DNA of 64,000 nucleotides, taken from the NCBI RefSeq assembly GCF_034313965.1, contig NZ_JAVIWQ010000002.1, forward strand, positions 3,224,001 through 3,288,000. Direction: 5' to 3'. This document shows, piece after piece, positions 60,926 to 64,000 of this stretch. Under the pieces are notes generated by a model, which did not search any database, had not been told where the DNA came from, and saw only the letters and a list, made by a program, of their open reading frames with translations. Position numbers and translations under genes: made by a program. Source of the stretch: Herbaspirillum sp. RTI4. Lineage in GTDB: Bacteria > Pseudomonadota > Gammaproteobacteria > Burkholderiales > Burkholderiaceae_D. Position 1 is the stretch's first letter. Every line of letters starts with the position of its first letter.

Positions 60926-61360
60926 ATGAACATCCAGCCCACAGCACCCTCGCCTCCGGTAAAGACTGAAAACAAGACGGTCAAAACAACGCTGTCCAAC
61001 CTGATGAAATCGGCATTCCAGGTCAAGCACCCGGCCGCAATGGCTCCACTCAGTCAACAGTTTGTGCGGGCGGGCAATTCCACGGCCACCATGCATAAGG
61101 TCCGCCCCGGCGACATCGCCCATCCACGCAAATCGATTGAAGTGCGCTATACCAAGGACGTGAAGCAGCATCTGACCGGGGTGCGCATGCATCAGAGGAC
61201 GAACTCAATCGGTGAAACCAGCTTCATCGAACAGCCCTTACCTTTACCGCGAATCACGCTCACCGATGTTTCACAATCCACGAGTGACCTCTTTACGGAA
61301 GCAGGGAACACGGCCAAGCTCCCTGCAAAACGAAACAAGCTGGATATCGACCCACGCTGA
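60926..61360 (+). CDS. Unknown 144-aa soluble protein with its own terminator
   Basis: ATG at 60926 has AAAGG about 8 bases upstream; the frame is read against the neighbouring cobalamin genes. The product is basic (TENKTVKTTLSNLMKS, RKSIEVRYTKDVKQH) with Pro/Ser-rich ends and no signal or membrane segment. An intrinsic terminator follows 18 bp after the stop. No family is recognised. Along with the 279-aa gene at 36.7 kb it is a second plus-strand insert of low-complexity character in the cobalamin region. Confidence 0.65.
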   Translation: MNIQPTAPSPPVKTENKTVKTTLSNLMKSAFQVKHPAAMAPLSQQFVRAGNSTATMHKVRPGDIAHPRKSIEVRYTKDVKQHLTGVRMHQRTNSIGETSFIEQPLPLPRITLTDVSQSTSDLFTEAGNTAKLPAKRNKLDIDPR

Positions 61361-61377
61361 CATCGCCGGAGCGCGCT

Positions 61378-61410
61378 GCCCCCGGCCTTAAAACCGGGGC
61401 TTCTTTTCTT
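61378..61410 (+). terminator. Intrinsic terminator of the 144-aa protein gene
   Basis: GCCCCCGG pairs across a short loop with CCGGGGC (61378-61400), followed by TTCTTTTCTT. It is oriented for the plus strand, and its tail touches the end of cobS on the other strand. Confidence 0.85.
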
Positions 61411-62206
61411 AATAGTGAGGGAGATTAAGCAGCAGACAGAGATAGCAGGCCACCTCGGTCAGTTGCTGCACCGCCCCCAGACAATCGCCGGTGTAACCGC
61501 CAAGACGACGACGAAACAGCCGCATCAGCCACAGCGTCACACCGGCCACCGCGATACACATCAGCGCTATACGCGGCCATGACAACCCGCCTCCCACTCC
61601 TGCCAGCAGCAACGGCAACACGCCCCCCACGATAGCGACCATCCATGCAGCGGGAGGCATTTTCTGCACCATGCCATGCGCCTTGCCCTCTGTTCTGGCA
61701 TAGGGCAATCGCGCCGTCAGCATCATGCTGGCCAGCCGGGATAAAGGATGCGCCACGAATAAACCGACGACGGCCTGTGGCAGAGGCAGCGACATCAGCG
61801 TGACGCACTTTAATGCCAATAACAGCAGCAAACCGAGCACGCCATAGGTGCCTAGCCGCGAATCGCGCATGATGTCCAGCGCCCGTTCGCGGCTCACGCT
61901 ACCGCCCAGTCCGTCGCAGACATCCGCCCAGCCATCTTCATGCAGCGCGCCGGTCAGAACAATGCCGAGTGCGCTTGCCAGCAAAACCGCGACGACTGGC
62001 GGCCAGATGTGCAACAGCAAGGCATACGCCAATGCCGTTAAACCGCCTACCAGGATGCCGACTATCGGAAAATACGCCAGCGAAGGACTACGCCAGGCAG
62101 GATCGAAACCGACCCAGCGCGGAACAGGCAGACGGGTAAAGAATTGCAGCGCCGTAAAAAACAGCCTTAGCTGATACATGACGGTGGATGTCGCGATCTT
62201 GATCAC
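61409..62206 (-). CDS. cobS: Adenosylcobinamide-GDP ribazoletransferase, membrane protein
   Basis: The 265-aa polytopic protein joins adenosylcobinamide-GDP and alpha-ribazole. The signature HEDGWADVCDGLGGS and RALDIMRDSRLGTYG are exact. QFFTRLPVPRW and ARLPYARTEGKAHG support the call. The GTG at 62206 overlaps the cobT stop codon, which suggests coupling; an ATG at 62179 is an alternative. No ribosome-binding site decides between them. Confidence 0.94.
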   Translation of the reverse strand: MIKIATSTVMYQLRLFFTALQFFTRLPVPRWVGFDPAWRSPSLAYFPIVGILVGGLTALAYALLLHIWPPVVAVLLASALGIVLTGALHEDGWADVCDGLGGSVSRERALDIMRDSRLGTYGVLGLLLLLALKCVTLMSLPLPQAVVGLFVAHPLSRLASMMLTARLPYARTEGKAHGMVQKMPPAAWMVAIVGGVLPLLLAGVGGGLSWPRIALMCIAVAGVTLWLMRLFRRRLGGYTGDCLGAVQQLTEVACYLCLLLNLPHY

Positions 62207-63252
62207 TGCGCGGGACTATCGACCAGTTTTCCACTGACCTGCGCCGACGAAAACGTCGCCATTTGCGTCAGGAAGTTGACCGCCGAGTGCAGCAGCGGCA
62301 TCGCCAGCGCGCAACCGCTGCCCTCGCCCAGCCGCAAGTCGAGATGCAACAGCGGCCGCGCGTGCAGATACTCCAGCAGGAGCCGGTGTCCCTGCTCTTG
62401 GGAGCAATGTGAAAACACGCAGTAATCGAGTATTGCCGGTTGCATCCTTGCCGCTACCAGCAAGGCGGCGGAGACGATGAAACCATCGATCAGCAACACC
62501 ATGCGACGTTCGGCGGCGCGCAGCATGGCACCGACCATCATGGCGATTTCAAAACCGCCGTAGGTGGCCAGCACGGCCAGCGGTTCGGTCACTTCAGCGT
62601 GAAGTCGGTGCGCGGCCTCAATCGCCTGCTGTTTGCGCTGCACGCCGTCGGCATCCAGACCGGTGCCGGTGCCGACGCACTGAGCCGCTGCCAAGCCGGT
62701 CAGCACATGCATCAAGGCGGCGGCAGAGGTGGTATTGCCGATGCCCATTTCACCGAAACCGACGACATTGCCGTTCAGTTCATCGACCAGCGACGCACCA
62801 TGTTGTAAAGCGAGCTCGCATTCGGCCGCACTCATGGCTGGTTCGCGCACAAAATTGCGTGTGCCGGGAGCGACTTTACGGTCGACTAAACCGGGGCGGG
62901 TGCCGAATTCATGATTGACGCCGGCGTCGATAATTTTCAGCGCGCAGCCGTTTTGTCGCGCAAATACATTAATTGCCGCGCCTCCCTGCAAAAAATTTTC
63001 CATCATTTGCCAGGTGACACTTTGCGGAAACGCGGAAATATTTTCCGCAGTGACACCATGATCGCCGGCAAATATCAGAATGACCGGTTCGATTAATTGT
63101 GGCGCGCAACTTTTCTGGATCAGACCGATGCGGGCGGCAAGCCCTTCCAGCAGCCCCAAACTGCCGCGTGGTTTGGTTTTATTGTCTATGGCGAGGTGCA
63201 GAGAAGTGGCCAGGGCGGCGTCTGCGGTCGGAACGATGGTGGGTGCGAACAT
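62203..63252 (-). CDS. cobT: Nicotinate-nucleotide dimethylbenzimidazole phosphoribosyltransferase
   Basis: The 349-aa enzyme activates the lower ligand base to its alpha-ribazole phosphate. IDNKTKPRGSLGLLEGLAARI, IFAGDHGVTAENISAFP, FGEMGIGNTTSAAAL and RLGEGSGCALAMP are typical. ATG at 63252 gives the usual N-terminus; the longer frame to 63354 has no ribosome-binding site. It heads a cobT-cobS pair on the minus strand. Confidence 0.96.
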   Translation of the reverse strand: MFAPTIVPTADAALATSLHLAIDNKTKPRGSLGLLEGLAARIGLIQKSCAPQLIEPVILIFAGDHGVTAENISAFPQSVTWQMMENFLQGGAAINVFARQNGCALKIIDAGVNHEFGTRPGLVDRKVAPGTRNFVREPAMSAAECELALQHGASLVDELNGNVVGFGEMGIGNTTSAAALMHVLTGLAAAQCVGTGTGLDADGVQRKQQAIEAAHRLHAEVTEPLAVLATYGGFEIAMMVGAMLRAAERRMVLLIDGFIVSAALLVAARMQPAILDYCVFSHCSQEQGHRLLLEYLHARPLLHLDLRLGEGSGCALAMPLLHSAVNFLTQMATFSSAQVSGKLVDSPAQ

Positions 63253-63674
63253 TACCGGAAAGAACCTTATCAGGAAGTGAAAATAAATGCCCCGGCAGAA
63301 ACTGAATACCTTCGAGCAAAACGCGCCATTGTACGAGCCGCCACGTTGAATCACAATGCGGGTGCAGATTCACCGCACTGTCCTAATTTAGACTGCTATG
63401 ATACGGATCAAGGAAGGAAATGCGCCTTATAATTAATCAATTCCAAGCGTATTGAACGTAAGCACTGGGGGTGCTTACAAAAACAAAGATGAAAACGACG
63501 AGGGCGTAACTGCATAAAGATACTGTTTTAACAGATATGCGCTTTACATTGCTCATCGCAGTCATCTTATTCATCCGCGGCACCTGACGTAAAAACAGGC
63601 AAGAAAAAAAAGGAGCGCCGCTACAAGGCCGGCGCGCCGAAACTGAAATTATCAAAGCAAAGAGAGGCCAGATT
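63253..63674. promoter_or_regulatory. 422-bp divergent region between cobT and cheZ
   Basis: An 8-bp stem GTAAGCAC/GTGCTTAC with a TGGGG loop (63458-63478) is followed by A residues on the plus strand, so it is not a normal terminator for either gene. No riboswitch consensus was found before cobT. TATGAT near 63399 is a possible plus-strand -10. No gene is seen. Confidence 0.45.
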
Positions 63675-64000
63675 ATGAGTGATGCAGATGTTGATTTAGA
63701 GGCCTTGTTCGATGAAATTTCCTCGCAAGGCGCTGCAGAATCTGCCGCGACAAGCAACGCTCCAGACGCCGCAGCAGAAACCACCGCAGACCCCGTCCCG
63801 GAAGTTGCAGAACACACCGCCTCTGCCCACGACACTTCTGACGCGCCGCCAGATACAGGCGAAACCGAAGCTGGCGCCGACGCCGGCAACATGTTCGGGC
63901 GACTGGGCGGTATCGTTCGACTGCTGCATGACTCCATGCGCGAACTCGGCTATGACCGCTCACTGACAGATGCCGCCTCGCAGATAGGCGATGCGCAAAG
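63675..64000 (+). CDS. cheZ: Chemotaxis phosphatase CheZ, 3' end beyond window
   Basis: The frame runs from ATG 63675 (AGAGAGG upstream) to the window edge, about 108 residues. Residues 1-70 are acidic and Ala/Thr-rich; then NMFGRLGGIVRLLHDSMRELG and the SLTDAASQIGDAQ segment match the N-terminal helices of CheZ. CheZ removes phosphate from CheY-P. It probably belongs to a separate flagellar chemotaxis locus to the right, unrelated to the alternative system at 18.7-29 kb. Confidence 0.82.
   Translation, partial: MSDADVDLEALFDEISSQGAAESAATSNAPDAAAETTADPVPEVAEHTASAHDTSDAPPDTGETEAGADAGNMFGRLGGIVRLLHDSMRELGYDRSLTDAASQIGDAQ

Noticed and set aside
63458..63478. Intrinsic terminator between cobT and cheZ
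   Set aside because: The stem is perfect, but it is followed by A residues on the plus strand and preceded by T on the minus strand, so it does not fit termination for either neighbouring gene.

Overview
The window looks like the chromosome of a betaproteobacterium of the order Burkholderiales, probably the family Oxalobacteraceae. The basis is the conserved apbC / metG / DUF3460 / scpA / panC neighbourhood, the gltX and tRNA-Glu arrangement, moderately high GC coding DNA and familiar Burkholderiales protein variants. The family assignment is an inference from gene content; no 16S rRNA or other marker is present.

Layout. (1) 1-5.1 kb, minus strand: three exported proteins with DUF11-type beta-sandwich repeats, separated by intrinsic terminators and preceded by an AT-rich leader. 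(2) 5.6-10.7 kb: a probable valine-catabolism locus (mmsB, mmsA, a periplasmic amino-acid-binding protein) with a divergent LysR regulator; the divergent region holds paired ATTAAT-centred sites and a 112-bp inverted-repeat element. (3) 10.7-18.5 kb: housekeeping genes, namely two tRNA-Glu, tRNA-Ala, gltX, apbC, metG, a DUF3460 gene, scpA and panC. (4) 18.6-30.2 kb, minus strand: a complete alternative chemosensory system (CheR-TPR, a double CheW, an MCP, CheA-REC, CheB and a REC-HK-REC-REC-Hpt hybrid kinase) next to a REC-HD-GYP c-di-GMP phosphodiesterase gene. (5) 30.7-63.3 kb: a large cobalamin region, almost all on the minus strand. It runs from precorrin-2 methylation to the finished coenzyme: cobI, cbiD, cbiG, cobM, cobJ-cobK fusion, cbiE, cbiX-cobH fusion, cobB, cobO, cobQ, cobC/cobD, cbiB, cobU, cobS, cobT, alpha-ribazole phosphatase, cobW, and a cobN plus chlID chelatase set with a small [2Fe-2S] ferredoxin. 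A cobalamin riboswitch at about 60.2-59.9 kb heads the ferredoxin-cobN-chlID-cbiE-cbiXC-cbiD run. No cbiT/cobL, cobG or cobA was found. (6) The cobalamin region is interrupted at 42.4-46.6 kb by an AT-rich accessory island: a DUF7079 gene, then a PAAR protein, a putative membrane-active type VI effector, and four tandem copies of one small gene with an exact 499-bp period and overlapping stop/start codons. A Tat-exported MmgE/PrpD protein follows. Two Pro/Ser/Thr-rich proteins of unknown function (36.7 kb and 60.9 kb) are also inserted on the plus strand. (7) The right end opens cheZ.

The strongest candidate for a little-described system is the PAAR / effector / four-copy cassette at 43.1-46.6 kb: tandem, mosaic paralogues placed where an immunity gene is expected. 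Other points of interest are a CobW-type GTPase that has lost its CxCC metal motif, a CobN with a histidine-rich insert, a B12 gene set combining early (CbiX) and late (CobN) cobalt chelatases without visible CbiT, and many short minisatellites (7-14 bp units) at gene ends and inside cobalamin proteins.
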